A DNA stretch of 64,000 nucleotides, from NCBI RefSeq assembly GCF_051414115.1, contig NZ_JBLKNZ010000001.1, forward strand, positions 2,108,001 through 2,172,000, given 5' to 3'. Below are positions 26,960-36,188 of this stretch, one piece after another (within the stretch, counting starts at the first letter, position 1; every line of letters begins with the position of its first letter). The notes below the pieces were generated by a model. The model was given only the letters and a program-made list of their open reading frames with translations, made no database searches and was not told the DNA's origin. The DNA is from Halovenus marina. GTDB lineage: Archaea > Halobacteriota > Halobacteria > Halobacteriales > Haloarculaceae. The position numbers and the translations under genes are program-made.

Positions 26960-27949
26960 TCAGGGCGACAGCTGGAGCGACAGGCCGTGGTCCCCGTGTG
27001 AGTAGCCCGCAACCGAGCCGTCGGGCCGCATTCGATAGACGACCGCAGGATTGTGACCGACCCCCGGTCGTTCGGCGGCGATTGCCTGCCACTCGTCATC
27101 ATGGAACGACGAGCAGTCGACGAAGACGACGGCATTTGGATGAGCCGCAAGCTGATTCGACGTCTTGCCGTCGACGGTCTCTCTGAGTGCGGCTGCTGGC
27201 GTCCCGGCACGGCGGCGCGTGGGTGGCTCCGGTCGCGTCACCTCGACCAGCCGGTCTGTATCGAGTACGCGAAAGTCGAGCGCATAGCCCGAGTCGAGTT
27301 CGACCTCGGGGACGAACTCGTGGCCGCCATCGGCAAGCAGTTTTGCGGCGTGCAGTTCGGCCATCGACGCGCGCATCCGAACCAGGTCCAGGCGCTCGCT
27401 CGTGCCCAGCTTGGTCGCCATCGTGTACCGATGGTCGTCGAGGATCCCCGTCGAGAGCAACGCCTCGTAGAATTCGAGCGCGTCCTCGCGGGTCGCGTCC
27501 GGAAAGCCCCCCTCGTGGTCGCGGAAAAACGCTCGTGTCGTCTCGCGGCCGTCCTTCGAGAAAAAGACCGGCAGGAAAAACCAGGCGACGTGGTCGTACG
27601 CGGCGAGCCACGGGTCGCTCGCTTCGAGGCGAGCGAGCAACTCTCGCTGTGCCCACCGTGCCACCGGATAGGGAATCTCCTCGAACGTGTACTTCTCGGT
27701 GCGCCAGAGCGTCCGCGGCGTCTCGGTGTTTCCGAGCCAGTACGCACCGCTGTCGTCGTGCCAGCAAAACAGCGCGATGTCGCCGTTGTCCATCTCGAAG
27801 AGACAGGCCTGATACTCCGGCGGCGGGTCGTTGTGCGGGTCGACACGCCTCGCGCCGAGATTGCCGTTCAATGGCCCGAACAGCTCGCTGTCGACGCGCT
27901 GCTGGGTCCAGGAATCGGTCGCATATCGAAATCGGATCGGGCCTGCCAC
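26960..27949 (-). CDS. Haloarchaeal conserved protein (DUF5784-like), possible nuclease fold
   Basis: The 329-residue cytosolic protein starts MAGPIRFRYATDSWTQQRVD and fits what I recall as DUF5784. A stretch near residues 225-240, SGYALDFRVLDTDRLVEVTRP, has the spacing of a PD-(D/E)xK core (Asp, then Glu-x-x after a hairpin) but with Thr where Lys is usual, and is followed by a helix and a hydrophobic strand (NAVVFVDCSSF). The nuclease suggestion is inference. Confidence 0.65.
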   Translation of the reverse strand: MAGPIRFRYATDSWTQQRVDSELFGPLNGNLGARRVDPHNDPPPEYQACLFEMDNGDIALFCWHDDSGAYWLGNTETPRTLWRTEKYTFEEIPYPVARWAQRELLARLEASDPWLAAYDHVAWFFLPVFFSKDGRETTRAFFRDHEGGFPDATREDALEFYEALLSTGILDDHRYTMATKLGTSERLDLVRMRASMAELHAAKLLADGGHEFVPEVELDSGYALDFRVLDTDRLVEVTRPEPPTRRRAGTPAAALRETVDGKTSNQLAAHPNAVVFVDCSSFHDDEWQAIAAERPGVGHNPAVVYRMRPDGSVAGYSHGDHGLSLQLSP

Positions 27950-27993
27950 AGTGACACTACGCGGGCGAGGCTGTTGTGGGTTTGGATCCGTCG

Positions 27994-28296
27994 CTACTGC
28001 CGTCGTCTCTGTACACCGTGCGCGGCGAATGTCCGTCGCTGCTCACTGCGCTTGAGAAACGACGCCGGTATGTGGCCGCTTGCGCGCTTGCCAGCGACAG
28101 CTACTGCTGAGGCGTCGATATCGGACGCACGTTCGGTTGCCCGAATGGCGTCGATCACCGCCTCGGCGAGATGTGGCTCCGATTCGAGGTCGACCGACTC
28201 CAGAATGGCTTCGAGGTGCGCGGAGACACGGTCGAGCTGGTCGGCACGCGTCGCTGAATCGCCACCGGACGGTTGGTCTGTAGGACGGTTCGTCAT
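27994..28296 (-). CDS. Hypothetical protein
   Basis: The 100-residue product starts MTNRPTDQPSGGDSATRADQ, has a helical acidic middle (LDRVSAHLEAILESVDLESE) and a basic C-terminal tail ending GVQRRRQ. No motif seen. It lies 44 bases upstream of the 26960 gene on the same strand. Confidence 0.5.
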   Translation of the reverse strand: MTNRPTDQPSGGDSATRADQLDRVSAHLEAILESVDLESEPHLAEAVIDAIRATERASDIDASAVAVAGKRASGHIPASFLKRSEQRRTFAAHGVQRRRQ

Positions 28297-28382
28297 ACCC
28301 GCAGCTTTCGTGCTTGGCAGATAGTAAGTAACAGACTAATCCAATAAGCGAGCAACGCTGAGCCGTCACACGCGGCTGGCGT

Positions 28383-29144
28383 CTACACGACCTTCTCGTC
28401 GCCGTCCCACTCCGCGGAGTTGTCCCGTGGCTCGTAGCCGAGTACTTCCTTCGCGCGCTCGATCGAGTAGTACTTCCGGTCGTTGTCAGAGATACCGTAG
28501 ACGATTTCGAAGTCGTAGTCGGCCTGCAGGGCGCGGTCGTGGATGTGTGCGCAGTCACGCGGCGAGAGCCACATCGCCTGCCCGCGCTCGTAGTCGACCG
28601 GCGGGTGGTTCTCGTTGAGGTTGCCGATCCGGATGTTGCAGACGGCGATGTCGTGTCTGTCGTGGAAATAGCGGCCGATGACTTCGCCGGTCGCCTTGCT
28701 GATGCCGTACTTGTTGCCCGGCCGGGGAAACTCCGTTCCGTCGAGTCGAAAGTCGTCGTGTGTGCGGTACATCTCGGGGGTGCGCTCGTCAGTTTCGGCG
28801 GCCCCGACAGCATGATTCGAGGAAGCGAAAACGACCTTCTCGACGCCCATTTCGACGGCGACTTCGTACACCGTGTGGGTCCCGTCGATGTTGTTCGTGA
28901 GTACGCTACTCCAGGGCGCTTCGGGGCGCGGGTCGCCAGCGAGATGGATGACCGAACCACACTCCTCCATCGCTGGTCTGACGTCCCCGTGGTCTTGCAC
29001 TTCGCCGGTGAAGTAGGGCACACCCGGATCCTCGGCTGGTTCGCTGTGATACAGCAGTCGCCAGTCGTACCTGTCACGGAGCCGCTCGAAGACCGTTCGA
29101 CCCACGTGACCGCCTGCACCAGTAAGCAAGACCGGCTCGTCCAT
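28383..29144 (-). CDS. NAD-dependent epimerase/dehydratase, probable Azf-type glucose-6-phosphate dehydrogenase
   Basis: The 253-residue short-chain dehydrogenase has an N-terminal GAGGHVG nucleotide loop (about 9-15), the HLAGDPRPEAPW segment, SSNHAVGAAET and a Tyr-x-x-x-Lys pair in NKYGISKATGE. The C-terminal EIVYGISDNDRKYYSIERAKE is typical of the haloarchaeal NAD-dependent glucose-6-phosphate dehydrogenase (Azf) of the oxidative pentose phosphate pathway. Other members of the extended SDR family look alike, so substrate is the uncertain part. Confidence 0.82.
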   Translation of the reverse strand: MDEPVLLTGAGGHVGRTVFERLRDRYDWRLLYHSEPAEDPGVPYFTGEVQDHGDVRPAMEECGSVIHLAGDPRPEAPWSSVLTNNIDGTHTVYEVAVEMGVEKVVFASSNHAVGAAETDERTPEMYRTHDDFRLDGTEFPRPGNKYGISKATGEVIGRYFHDRHDIAVCNIRIGNLNENHPPVDYERGQAMWLSPRDCAHIHDRALQADYDFEIVYGISDNDRKYYSIERAKEVLGYEPRDNSAEWDGDEKVV

Positions 29145-29248
29145 TCATGCGGCTAGAGTGGCAGGCCGGATAAGTAGCATACGATCTTCTCTTCGGAACC
29201 ACACCGTCCCGAGGTTCGGCAGTGACAGTCGGACAGACAGCCGTGGTG

Positions 29249-29254
29249 TTTAAG
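29249..29254 (+). promoter_or_regulatory. TATA-like box for the gene at 29279
   Basis: TTTAAG lies 24-30 bases before the ATG at 29279. Confidence 0.4.
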
Positions 29255-29278
29255 TCTTCGCTCAGTGAACAATAGAAC

Positions 29279-29419
29279 ATGCCCCAGATAGAACTCGACG
29301 AGGAAACCATCGCCCGGCTCGACAACCTCAGGGTTGAGGACGAGAGTTACGACGAGATCGTCACCGAACTCATCAACATCTACGAGGCCGAGGAACGGAC
29401 GCTGTTTCACGCCGGGTAG
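29279..29419 (+). CDS. Small DUF7557-type protein (antitoxin-like)
   Basis: The 46-residue product is MPQIELDEETIARLDNLRVE...; the pattern of a short strand, helix, then VEDESYDEIVTELINIYEAEE resembles ribbon-helix-helix antitoxins and matches a widespread haloarchaeal small family I know as DUF7557. No toxin gene follows; the next gene is on the other strand and ends right after it (29420). Confidence 0.7.
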   Translation: MPQIELDEETIARLDNLRVEDESYDEIVTELINIYEAEERTLFHAG

Positions 29420-29866
29420 CTAGGAGTTCGTCGCAGACTCACAGACGGCCGCCCATCGCCCTTCTTCTTCCAGAAACGCCTGTAACTCGTCGGCGTACTC
29501 CCGTGCGAGTGCCTCTGCAGCTTCGAGTTGCTCCGTATCGTCGGTGGACTCCGAACTTCCGAGCCCGAGCGCGTCACCGAGACGGTCGAGGATCCCGCCC
29601 GAGGAGTCGGTCCCCGCGGGCGCTGTCCCGGCGGGATGACGGGGTTGCTCATCACCGAGTTCACCGATCACTGCCGAAACGTTGTCGGTATTTGCGACCA
29701 GTTGTGCCTGTGCCGGGTCCTCAGGCTGGTCGATTTCGAACTCGACTGCCGTCATGATGAGTCCCCACTCCTGGTTGCTGAACTGCGAGTCGAGGATCCG
29801 GTCGTTGAACCGCCCGTCGACTTGCATCCGCGCGCCAGCGAGTTGCTCACTCAGGTCGTTTGCCAT
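29420..29866 (-). CDS. DUF5799-like haloarchaeal protein
   Basis: The 148-residue product has an N-terminal conserved part (MANDLSEQLAGARMQVDGRF, then SQFSNQEWGLIMTAVEFEI) and a low-complexity acidic middle with SSGG and STDDTEQ, ending in a helix. The N-terminal half is what I recall as DUF5799. No function is known. It abuts the 29279 gene tail to tail. Confidence 0.7.
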   Translation of the reverse strand: MANDLSEQLAGARMQVDGRFNDRILDSQFSNQEWGLIMTAVEFEIDQPEDPAQAQLVANTDNVSAVIGELGDEQPRHPAGTAPAGTDSSGGILDRLGDALGLGSSESTDDTEQLEAAEALAREYADELQAFLEEEGRWAAVCESATNS

Positions 29867-30112
29867 ACCCGACGTTCGCTGTCGAACCGTATCAGCGTTT
29901 CCCGATACTGTGACCGATACTATCTTGACGATGAAGAACTAGCGGTGGATGATGGCACGGTCACACCGACACCAGCGCTGTTCACGTGTGAACGTAGCGA
30001 AACGAGACGGGACACGTTCGGTAGCAGATCAAATCGAGACGGTCCATTCTGTGACTGGTGTCGTGTCGACCACCGAGCGGCCCGGGTCGCTCGCGCACGG
30101 AGGTCCAGACGG

Positions 30113-32713
30113 ATGAATCCGCTCTCGCCGCTTGCAGGGACCGTCGCCGAGACGGTCCGTGTACTCCACGTCGACGACCAGCCCGAATTTACCGACCTGA
30201 CCGAGACCTTTCTCGAACGCGAGGACGAGCGCTTCGCGGTCGAAACTACGACGAGCGCGAGCGCGGGGCTGGATCGACTCGCAGCAAGCGACTTCGACTG
30301 CGTGATTTCGGACTACGACATGCCGGAGATGAACGGCATCGAGCTTCTCGAAGCTGTTCGCGAGCAGTATCCCGACCTCCCGTTCATTCTGTTCACCGGC
30401 AAGGGGTCGGAAGAGGTCGCAAGCGACGCAATCTCCGCTGGCGTCACCGACTACCTCCAGAAGGAGGGTGGGGCTGACCAGTACACGGTGCTGGCAAACC
30501 GCATCTCGAACGCTATCGACCACCACCGCTCTCGGCAGATGATCGAGCGAAGCGAACAGCGTCTCCGCGAGATCGTCGACGGATTCCCGCATCCGGTCTA
30601 CGTTGTGTCCGGGGAGGGGCGGTATCTGCTCGCGAACGAGGCACTCGCATCGTTGCACGACACGTCGATCGAAGCTATCGAGGGGGCGCACGTCACCGAA
30701 ATGCTCGATCCCTCGGCCGCCGAACAGTTCATGGGCCACCTCAATACGGTACTTGACAGCGACGCACAAACGCAGATTCCAGCGGTCGAAGTCACGGACG
30801 CCAAGGGACGAGAGCGCGTGTTCAGACCGCGAATGCTCCCACACGCGCTCGATATCCCCGAGACGAAGGCTGTCCTCGGGTTCGCGGTCGACGTGACCGA
30901 CCGACGCCATCGGGCACGCGAACTCGAACAGACGAGAGACCGGATGCAACTCGCGCTCGAACACACAGACTCGGTCATCTTCGATGTCGACCTCGACACG
31001 AAGAAGGTGATCCGAGACGGGGCGTTCGAGGAGTTCTTCGAGACACCACCCGACGAACTGCCCACGCTGGAGGCGTACAGTGACTACGCGGTGCATCCAG
31101 CGGACAGAGCGGAGTTTCGGAAGTTCTACCAGCAACTGGTCGACGGTGACCGCGACAGCGGCGAAATCGAGTACCGAACGAACCCGGAATGTGGTCGCAT
31201 CCGGTGGGTTCGCGATGTCGTCTCCGTCGAAAGAGCCACGGAAACGGGCACCGATCACGCAGTCGGCGTCGCCCGTGACGTTACCGAGGAAAAAGAGCGC
31301 AAGCGAACGCTGCGACAGAAAGAACGGCGCTATCAGGCCATCTTCGACGACCCGAACATCCTCGTCGGACTCGTCGATACCGACGGGACGGTACTCGACA
31401 TCAACCAGACAGCGATGGAGTACATCGACGCTGCTCGCGAGGATGTGACCGGCGAGCTGTTCTGGGAGACGCCGTGGTTCGACCATTCCGAGACGCAACA
31501 GGCGGACGTAAGAGAGTGGGTCGACCGAGCGGCCAGTGGCGAATACGTCGAGTTCGAGACCAGTCTCGTTCGGCCGGACGACGAGGAGTACATCGTCGAG
31601 GGGATGTTCAAACCGGTGCTGGACGACGGGGAAGTCGTGTCGCTGATCATCTCCAGTCGGGACATCACCGCCCAGCGAACGCGCGAGCGCGAACTCGAAG
31701 TGATGAAGCGACGACTGAAGGCGATCCTCGAAAACACGACTGCGCCGATGTTCATGAAAAGCGACGAGGGGAGGTACATCCTCGTCAACGAGGAGTACCG
31801 GGAGCTTTTCGGTCTGGGCGGAGAGACCGTCGTCGGGCGGTTCGACCACGAGTTGCATCCGGCGGAGATGACAGAGGAGATGCGAGCGAACGACCGTGCA
31901 GTCATCGAGACGGGCGAACCACTCCAGATGGAAGAGCGAATCATGGCGCAGGGAGAGCAGCGAACGTTTCTCACGACGAAATCGCCGGTGTACGACACGG
32001 GGACGCGGTCTGACACCGATCAGCCGGTCGCCGTCTTCGGCGTTGCGAGCGACATCACCGAACGCAAAGAGCGAAAGCAGGAACTCCAGCGCGAGCGTGA
32101 CCGCCTCGACGAGTTCGCGAGCGTCGTCTCACACGACATCCGGAACCCGCTGAACGTCGCCGACCTCCGACTTGACCTGTTGCAAGACGAGTGTGACAGC
32201 CCACACATCGGCGCGATTCAGGACGCGGTCGACCGCATGGAGGACATCGTCGGTGACGTGCTGTGGCTCGCTCGCGAGGGGAAGGACATCGGGACGACCG
32301 AAGCCGCTTCGCTGTGCGAGGTGGTGGAGAGTGCCTGGCAGGTCGTCGGTGACGACGCCGAGGGCGCCACACTCGATGTCGAAGATGCCGAACTGGGGAC
32401 AGTCGATACCGACGTGGACCGACTCACGCAGGCGCTCGAAAATCTGTTCAGAAACGCTATCGAACACGGCGACCAGCAGGTCACCGTCACAGTCGGGCAA
32501 CTCGATTCCGGCTTCTACGTCGCCGACGACGGGCCCGGAATTCCGCCGGAAAAGCGAGACGACGTGTTCGACGCCGGGTACTCGACCGCAACGGAGGGGA
32601 TCGGGTTCGGACTCCGAATCGTCGACCAGGTAGTCACCGCTCACGGCTGGGAGATCGAAGTGACAGAAAGCGCTGACGACGGCGCGCGCTTCGAGATCAC
32701 CGGCGTCGAGTGA
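30113..32713 (+). CDS. Receiver-PAS(x4)-histidine kinase hybrid sensor
   Basis: The 866-residue cytosolic protein starts with a receiver domain (about 14-130; VLHVDDQPEF, phosphoacceptor Asp in CVISDYDMPEMNG, Lys in QKEGG). Four PAS domains follow at roughly 150-265, 270-390, 395-520 and 530-655. The kinase core has SHDIRNPLNVA (His about 678), the N-box LENLFRNAIEHG and DDGPGIP / GIGFGLRIV. No membrane segment. I start at ATG 30113 because the frame upstream has no domain. The frame is open from 29528, so earlier starts cannot be excluded. The output partner is unknown. Confidence 0.93.
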   Translation: MNPLSPLAGTVAETVRVLHVDDQPEFTDLTETFLEREDERFAVETTTSASAGLDRLAASDFDCVISDYDMPEMNGIELLEAVREQYPDLPFILFTGKGSEEVASDAISAGVTDYLQKEGGADQYTVLANRISNAIDHHRSRQMIERSEQRLREIVDGFPHPVYVVSGEGRYLLANEALASLHDTSIEAIEGAHVTEMLDPSAAEQFMGHLNTVLDSDAQTQIPAVEVTDAKGRERVFRPRMLPHALDIPETKAVLGFAVDVTDRRHRARELEQTRDRMQLALEHTDSVIFDVDLDTKKVIRDGAFEEFFETPPDELPTLEAYSDYAVHPADRAEFRKFYQQLVDGDRDSGEIEYRTNPECGRIRWVRDVVSVERATETGTDHAVGVARDVTEEKERKRTLRQKERRYQAIFDDPNILVGLVDTDGTVLDINQTAMEYIDAAREDVTGELFWETPWFDHSETQQADVREWVDRAASGEYVEFETSLVRPDDEEYIVEGMFKPVLDDGEVVSLIISSRDITAQRTRERELEVMKRRLKAILENTTAPMFMKSDEGRYILVNEEYRELFGLGGETVVGRFDHELHPAEMTEEMRANDRAVIETGEPLQMEERIMAQGEQRTFLTTKSPVYDTGTRSDTDQPVAVFGVASDITERKERKQELQRERDRLDEFASVVSHDIRNPLNVADLRLDLLQDECDSPHIGAIQDAVDRMEDIVGDVLWLAREGKDIGTTEAASLCEVVESAWQVVGDDAEGATLDVEDAELGTVDTDVDRLTQALENLFRNAIEHGDQQVTVTVGQLDSGFYVADDGPGIPPEKRDDVFDAGYSTATEGIGFGLRIVDQVVTAHGWEIEVTESADDGARFEITGVE

Positions 32714-32719
32714 GGTCGT

Positions 32720-33118
32720 TCAGAAGTCGACGCCGTCTCGGACGGTGACCTCCGCCTGGAGTTCCTCACGCAGCGCGGCGTGGACGTGGCAGATGCGCTC
32801 GGCGCGCAGCAGGATGTCGCTGGCGTCGTCGCCGAGGGCTTCCTCGACGAACAGCTCGAAATCGATGGCTTCCAGGTCGTCGTTTTCGTCGAGATCTGCT
32901 CCGGCATCGATCTTCACTTTCCCGACATCGTCGTACCCGGCGCGCTCGGCGCCGACGCGGAATGCGGGGATGAAACAGGCGGCGTAGTCTGCGACCAGCA
33001 CCTGATTGGGGTCTGGCCCCGTCTCTCCGGTCGCGTCGACCGTCAGGTCCCAGTCGCCGATGTTGCTCGTTGTCGCGAAACCCTCGGTACTCGTGGTTTC
33101 AGTTTCGATGTCTGGCAT
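32720..33118 (-). CDS. OsmC family peroxiredoxin-like protein
   Basis: The 132-residue product has the OsmC/Ohr fold pattern with its two cysteines: ADYAACFIPAFRVGAERAGY (first Cys near 49) and ERICHVHAALREEL (second Cys near 109), which reduce organic peroxides as a pair. The end of the receiver-kinase gene is only 6 bases away, tail to tail. The start is ATG 33118. Substrate preference cannot be told from the sequence. Confidence 0.9.
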   Translation of the reverse strand: MPDIETETTSTEGFATTSNIGDWDLTVDATGETGPDPNQVLVADYAACFIPAFRVGAERAGYDDVGKVKIDAGADLDENDDLEAIDFELFVEEALGDDASDILLRAERICHVHAALREELQAEVTVRDGVDF

Positions 33119-33177
33119 CACTCGACAAACGCCTGCCGCCGATAAAATGCTGTGGATTGACAGACGGCCCGGAACCG

Positions 33178-33894
33178 CTAGAGCGTGAACGTCTCGTCGC
33201 CGTCGAGAACGACCGCTTCGGTGCCGGGCGCGTTGCCAGCGACCTCACGCTCGAAGTCGTCGGTGTCGATTTCGATGGGCGGGAACGTATCGTAGTGCAT
33301 CGGGAACGCGTACTCGACGTCGAGCCAGTCGGCGGCGATTGCGGCCTGCTGTGGCCCCATCGTGAAGTGGTCGCCCGCCGGAAGTGCGGCGGCATCGGGT
33401 TCGAGAAACGGCGCGATGACGTCGCGCATCTCGGTCATCAGCCCCGTATCGCCCGCGTGATAGAACGTCGTCGAATCCGCGTCTTCGATCTGGGTCGGTT
33501 TCGTGTCGCTGATCACGTATCCCGCGGGGACGCCAGCATCCATGTCGTAGTCAGTGTTGATACCGTTGGTGTGCATCGCCTGTACCATCGTGACGTAGGC
33601 GTCGCCACACTCGACAGTTCCGCCGATGTTCATACCGATCGCATCCTGGACGTCGTGCTCGTCGTCGACGTAGCCGGTAATCTCGGGCGTGCCACAGACG
33701 ACGGCCGAGTCCGCGAACTCGGCGGCGTGGGCGATGTGGTCTGCATGCGCATGCGTGAGCAGGAGATAATCGGGGGCGTCGACGTCGCTGGGTTCCAGAT
33801 CCGTATGGGGGTTGTCGAAGAAGGGATCGATCAACAGGTCGGTGCCGTTGACGGAAACGTGCCATGTCGAGTGGCCGTGCCAGGTAAGTTCCAT
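33178..33894 (-). CDS. UPF0173 metal-dependent hydrolase
   Basis: The 238-residue product is a metallo-beta-lactamase-fold protein of the UPF0173 family: MELTWHGHSTWHV at the N terminus, LLIDPFFDNP, the LLTHAHADHIAHA metal motif (near 64-76), the YHAGDTGLM block and the late PMHYDTFPP. The substrate is unknown. The start at ATG 33894 was chosen because MELTWHGHST is the conserved beginning. Confidence 0.93.
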   Translation of the reverse strand: MELTWHGHSTWHVSVNGTDLLIDPFFDNPHTDLEPSDVDAPDYLLLTHAHADHIAHAAEFADSAVVCGTPEITGYVDDEHDVQDAIGMNIGGTVECGDAYVTMVQAMHTNGINTDYDMDAGVPAGYVISDTKPTQIEDADSTTFYHAGDTGLMTEMRDVIAPFLEPDAAALPAGDHFTMGPQQAAIAADWLDVEYAFPMHYDTFPPIEIDTDDFEREVAGNAPGTEAVVLDGDETFTL

Positions 33895-33940
33895 AGCATC
33901 TGTCTGTTTGTCCGAATCACACTTAATGGTACCCGATACG

Positions 33941-34204
33941 TCAGTCGATTTCGGACTGGTCGGTCTCCGCACGGAGTATCGCTAACCAGGCCCGCATCTG
34001 TCGGTCGAGCGCCCAGAACAGCACGACGACCATCGAGACGAGCGCGAGGCCGAACACGGCTCCACGATACATCGCGTTTTCCGCAGGGAGTCCAACGAGG
34101 ACGACGAGTGCGCCGACGAGCAGCATCTCCAGTCCACAGCGGATCCCCGGTCTCACGACACCCGGGCCCTTCGCTGACCCTCGACGAGCAGTCTCTGCTG
34201 ACAT
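33941..34204 (-). CDS. Small two-helix membrane protein
   Basis: The 87-residue product starts MSAETARRGSAKGPGVVRPG and has two hydrophobic segments (about 24-42 and 46-66) with a short basic/acidic tail ending TDQSEID. It lies 46 bases upstream of the UPF0173 gene on the same strand. Not recognised. Confidence 0.55.
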   Translation of the reverse strand: MSAETARRGSAKGPGVVRPGIRCGLEMLLVGALVVLVGLPAENAMYRGAVFGLALVSMVVVLFWALDRQMRAWLAILRAETDQSEID

Positions 34205-34297
34205 ATTCGGTACAACAGGCGGGCCGATAGAGTATCTTGCGGGCGAACCGGAATTCGACCACGGGACAGCAAAGGATAATCAGCGTGACAGTCACAG

Positions 34298-34307
34298 TAT
34301 TTTTATT
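34298..34307 (+). promoter_or_regulatory. TATA box for the gene at 34332
   Basis: TATTTTTATT ends 24 bases before the ATG at 34332. Confidence 0.5.
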
Positions 34308-34331
34308 CTGTCCTCGGGTTGATCCGACTAG

Positions 34332-35576
34332 ATGCGCCGGATAGTTGTGGGATTTGTTACTCTGTTTCTCCTGACGGGCACCCTCGGCGGAGTTGCCGGG
34401 GGCCCGCTCGGAGGCGACCCCAGCGCTTCCGGCGATTCGGGCGCAGTCACCGAGTCGACGTGGCAGATGGAGAACTTCACCGACACCTCCTTCGAGATTA
34501 CCGTCTTCGAGAACGGCGACGGACGCTGGGCGATCAGACAGATCCGCCCGCTCGAAACCGACACGGAAGTCGAGGACTTCGAGACGTTCGCTCAGCGGTT
34601 CGAGACCGAACAGACGGACACGTTCCAGACGTTTCGCGAGCGGGCAAATCGCCTCACTGAAAGCGGTAGCTCCGCAACCGGCCGGGAGATGACCGCCGAG
34701 GCGTTCGAGCGGGAGGCGTTCGTCGACGAACGTGGACAGCGGACCGGCGTCATCGTGATGTCGTTTCGCTGGACGAACATCGCCGTGACCGACCAGGACA
34801 GCGACCGCGTCGTCCTTGCCGACATTTTCGCCGGAGGGTGGTCCATCCTCGACAGTCAGCGCGTCGTCGTTCAGCCCGGTGAGCGACTGAGATTTGCCGC
34901 CTCACCCGCGCCCCAGCCAGATTCCGGGCTGGAGAGTGTGACGCTTGCCGAAGCAACCTCGATTACCTACGAGGGGCCAGCGGAGTTCACCGACCGGCGA
35001 CCTCGTGTCGCTTTCGAACCGGACGACGAATCGGGGAGTGACGGTACGTCCGACGGCGGAACATCGGACGACGGGACAGCTGACGGACAGACAGAAGATA
35101 GTGGCACGTCCGACGACAGCCAGACGGACGACGGCGCTGGCGATTCTGCGGGCGACGGGGAGACGGCAAACGGCAGTGGAACCGACATGGTGATGATGGC
35201 CGTGGCAGCCGTGTTGCTCGTCGGAATTGGTGGCGGAGTTACCTGGTACGCAGCGACTCGAACCAGAACAGAGACCACAGAGACGGCACCGCTCTCACAG
35301 CCGAGAAGCGAGACGAGCGAACCTGCTGCGGAGACGGTCGACCCGGAACTCGTCGCTGACGAGGATCGAGTCCTCCAGTTGCTCGAACAGAACGGCGGTC
35401 GTATGAAACAGGTCGATATCGTCGAGGAGACGGAGTGGTCGAAATCGAAGGTGAGCATGCTCCTCAGCGAGATGGAAGAAGAGGAACTGATCAGCAAGCT
35501 CCGGGTCGGGCGTGAGAACATCATCAGCCTCGCGGGCGAAGAACCGGACGCTGCAGGCTCGCCGTTCGAGGAGTGA
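34332..35576 (+). CDS. Membrane-anchored surface sensor with cytoplasmic winged helix (DUF7345/DUF7343-like)
   Basis: The 414-residue protein starts with a signal peptide (about 1-24), then a soluble extracellular beta-rich domain (ESTWQMENFTDTSFEITVFENG, to about 235), a Gly/Ser/Thr/Asp linker (about 236-280), one membrane helix (about 281-303) and a C-terminal winged helix (about 340-405, KQVDIVEETEWSKSKVSMLL). It is built to pass an outside signal directly to DNA without a phosphorelay. The target genes are unknown. Confidence 0.85.
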   Translation: MRRIVVGFVTLFLLTGTLGGVAGGPLGGDPSASGDSGAVTESTWQMENFTDTSFEITVFENGDGRWAIRQIRPLETDTEVEDFETFAQRFETEQTDTFQTFRERANRLTESGSSATGREMTAEAFEREAFVDERGQRTGVIVMSFRWTNIAVTDQDSDRVVLADIFAGGWSILDSQRVVVQPGERLRFAASPAPQPDSGLESVTLAEATSITYEGPAEFTDRRPRVAFEPDDESGSDGTSDGGTSDDGTADGQTEDSGTSDDSQTDDGAGDSAGDGETANGSGTDMVMMAVAAVLLVGIGGGVTWYAATRTRTETTETAPLSQPRSETSEPAAETVDPELVADEDRVLQLLEQNGGRMKQVDIVEETEWSKSKVSMLLSEMEEEELISKLRVGRENIISLAGEEPDAAGSPFEE

Positions 35577-35682
35577 GAGACCTGTTCGAGTCCGTGTGCT
35601 ACGAGTCCCCAACGGTCTCAGTCACACGGAGGTTCCAAAGCGCAATCGTTAAACCGTTCTCAGGAGTACCCGACAACGCAGG

Positions 35683-35757
35683 GCTCCGATAGTGTAGTCC
35701 GGCCAATCATATTGCCCTCTCGAGGCGATGACCTGGGTTCGAATCCCAGTCGGAGCA
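35683..35757 (+). tRNA. tRNA-Glu (anticodon CTC)
   Basis: The cloverleaf is complete: acceptor GCTCCGA pairs with TCGGAGC (35750-35756), D arm GTGTAGTCCGGCCAATCAT, anticodon stem TTGCC/GGCGA around loop CTCTCGA (CTC at loop positions 3-5), TPsiC arm around GGTTCGAATCC, discriminator A at 35757. No intron and no encoded CCA. Fragments of its 3' end recur just downstream, consistent with use as an integration site. Confidence 0.95.
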
Positions 35758-35801
35758 CTACAGCGAACGAGGTTTGCGAGTGAGCGAAGCGCGCACGACC
35801 G

Positions 35802-35868
35802 GGGTTCGAATCACGGCAGACGCGCGCAGCGAAGTGAGCACGTCTGGCATCAGGTTCGAATCCCAGTC
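35802..35868 (+). repeat. Partial repeats of the tRNA-Glu 3' end (attachment-site scars)
   Basis: GGTTCGAATCCCAGTC at 35853-35868 repeats exactly 16 bases of the tRNA (35736-35751), and GGGTTCGAATC at 35802-35812 repeats 11. Neither is part of a full tRNA. Such leftovers are typical of recombination at a tRNA 3' end by an integrase. Confidence 0.7.
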
Positions 35869-36188
35869 AGAGGACTCCTACTGAACTCGGGTAGAACTCG
35901 TAACGAGTCGTGTCGGTGGCTCGGATTTGCGTTCTCTGACTCGGAGACACGGGAGAGGATCAATCGAGCAGTACTCCTTGTTCGATGCGAGTCGTGACGC
36001 CGCGCATCGGAGGAATAACGTGATCCGGTGAAGTCAGTAGCACTAATAGATTTACCAGCCGCTATTACATATGGAGCGCATCTCAGTAGGAGGTTCCGCC
36101 TCCTGGTTCGTAACTCGTATAATCACAACACAGGATGCGGTGAAAATATGGTCGTTTAAAACGGTAGCATGTCTCATCTTTTCGGAAG
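35869..36188. other. Gene-poor left edge of the AT-richer region
   Basis: I see no gene in these 320 bases. Base composition drops in GC from about 36000 on. A TTTAAA at 36155-36160, 28 bases before the ATG at 36189, is the likely promoter of the next gene. Confidence 0.5.

Noticed and set aside
30029..31858. Long minus-strand open frame of 609 codons
   Set aside because: It lies antisense to the receiver-PAS-kinase gene and shows no domain; it is a GC-rich shadow frame.
35761..35880. A second and third tRNA after tRNA-Glu
   Set aside because: Only the TPsiC/3' part is repeated; no acceptor, D or anticodon arms can be formed.
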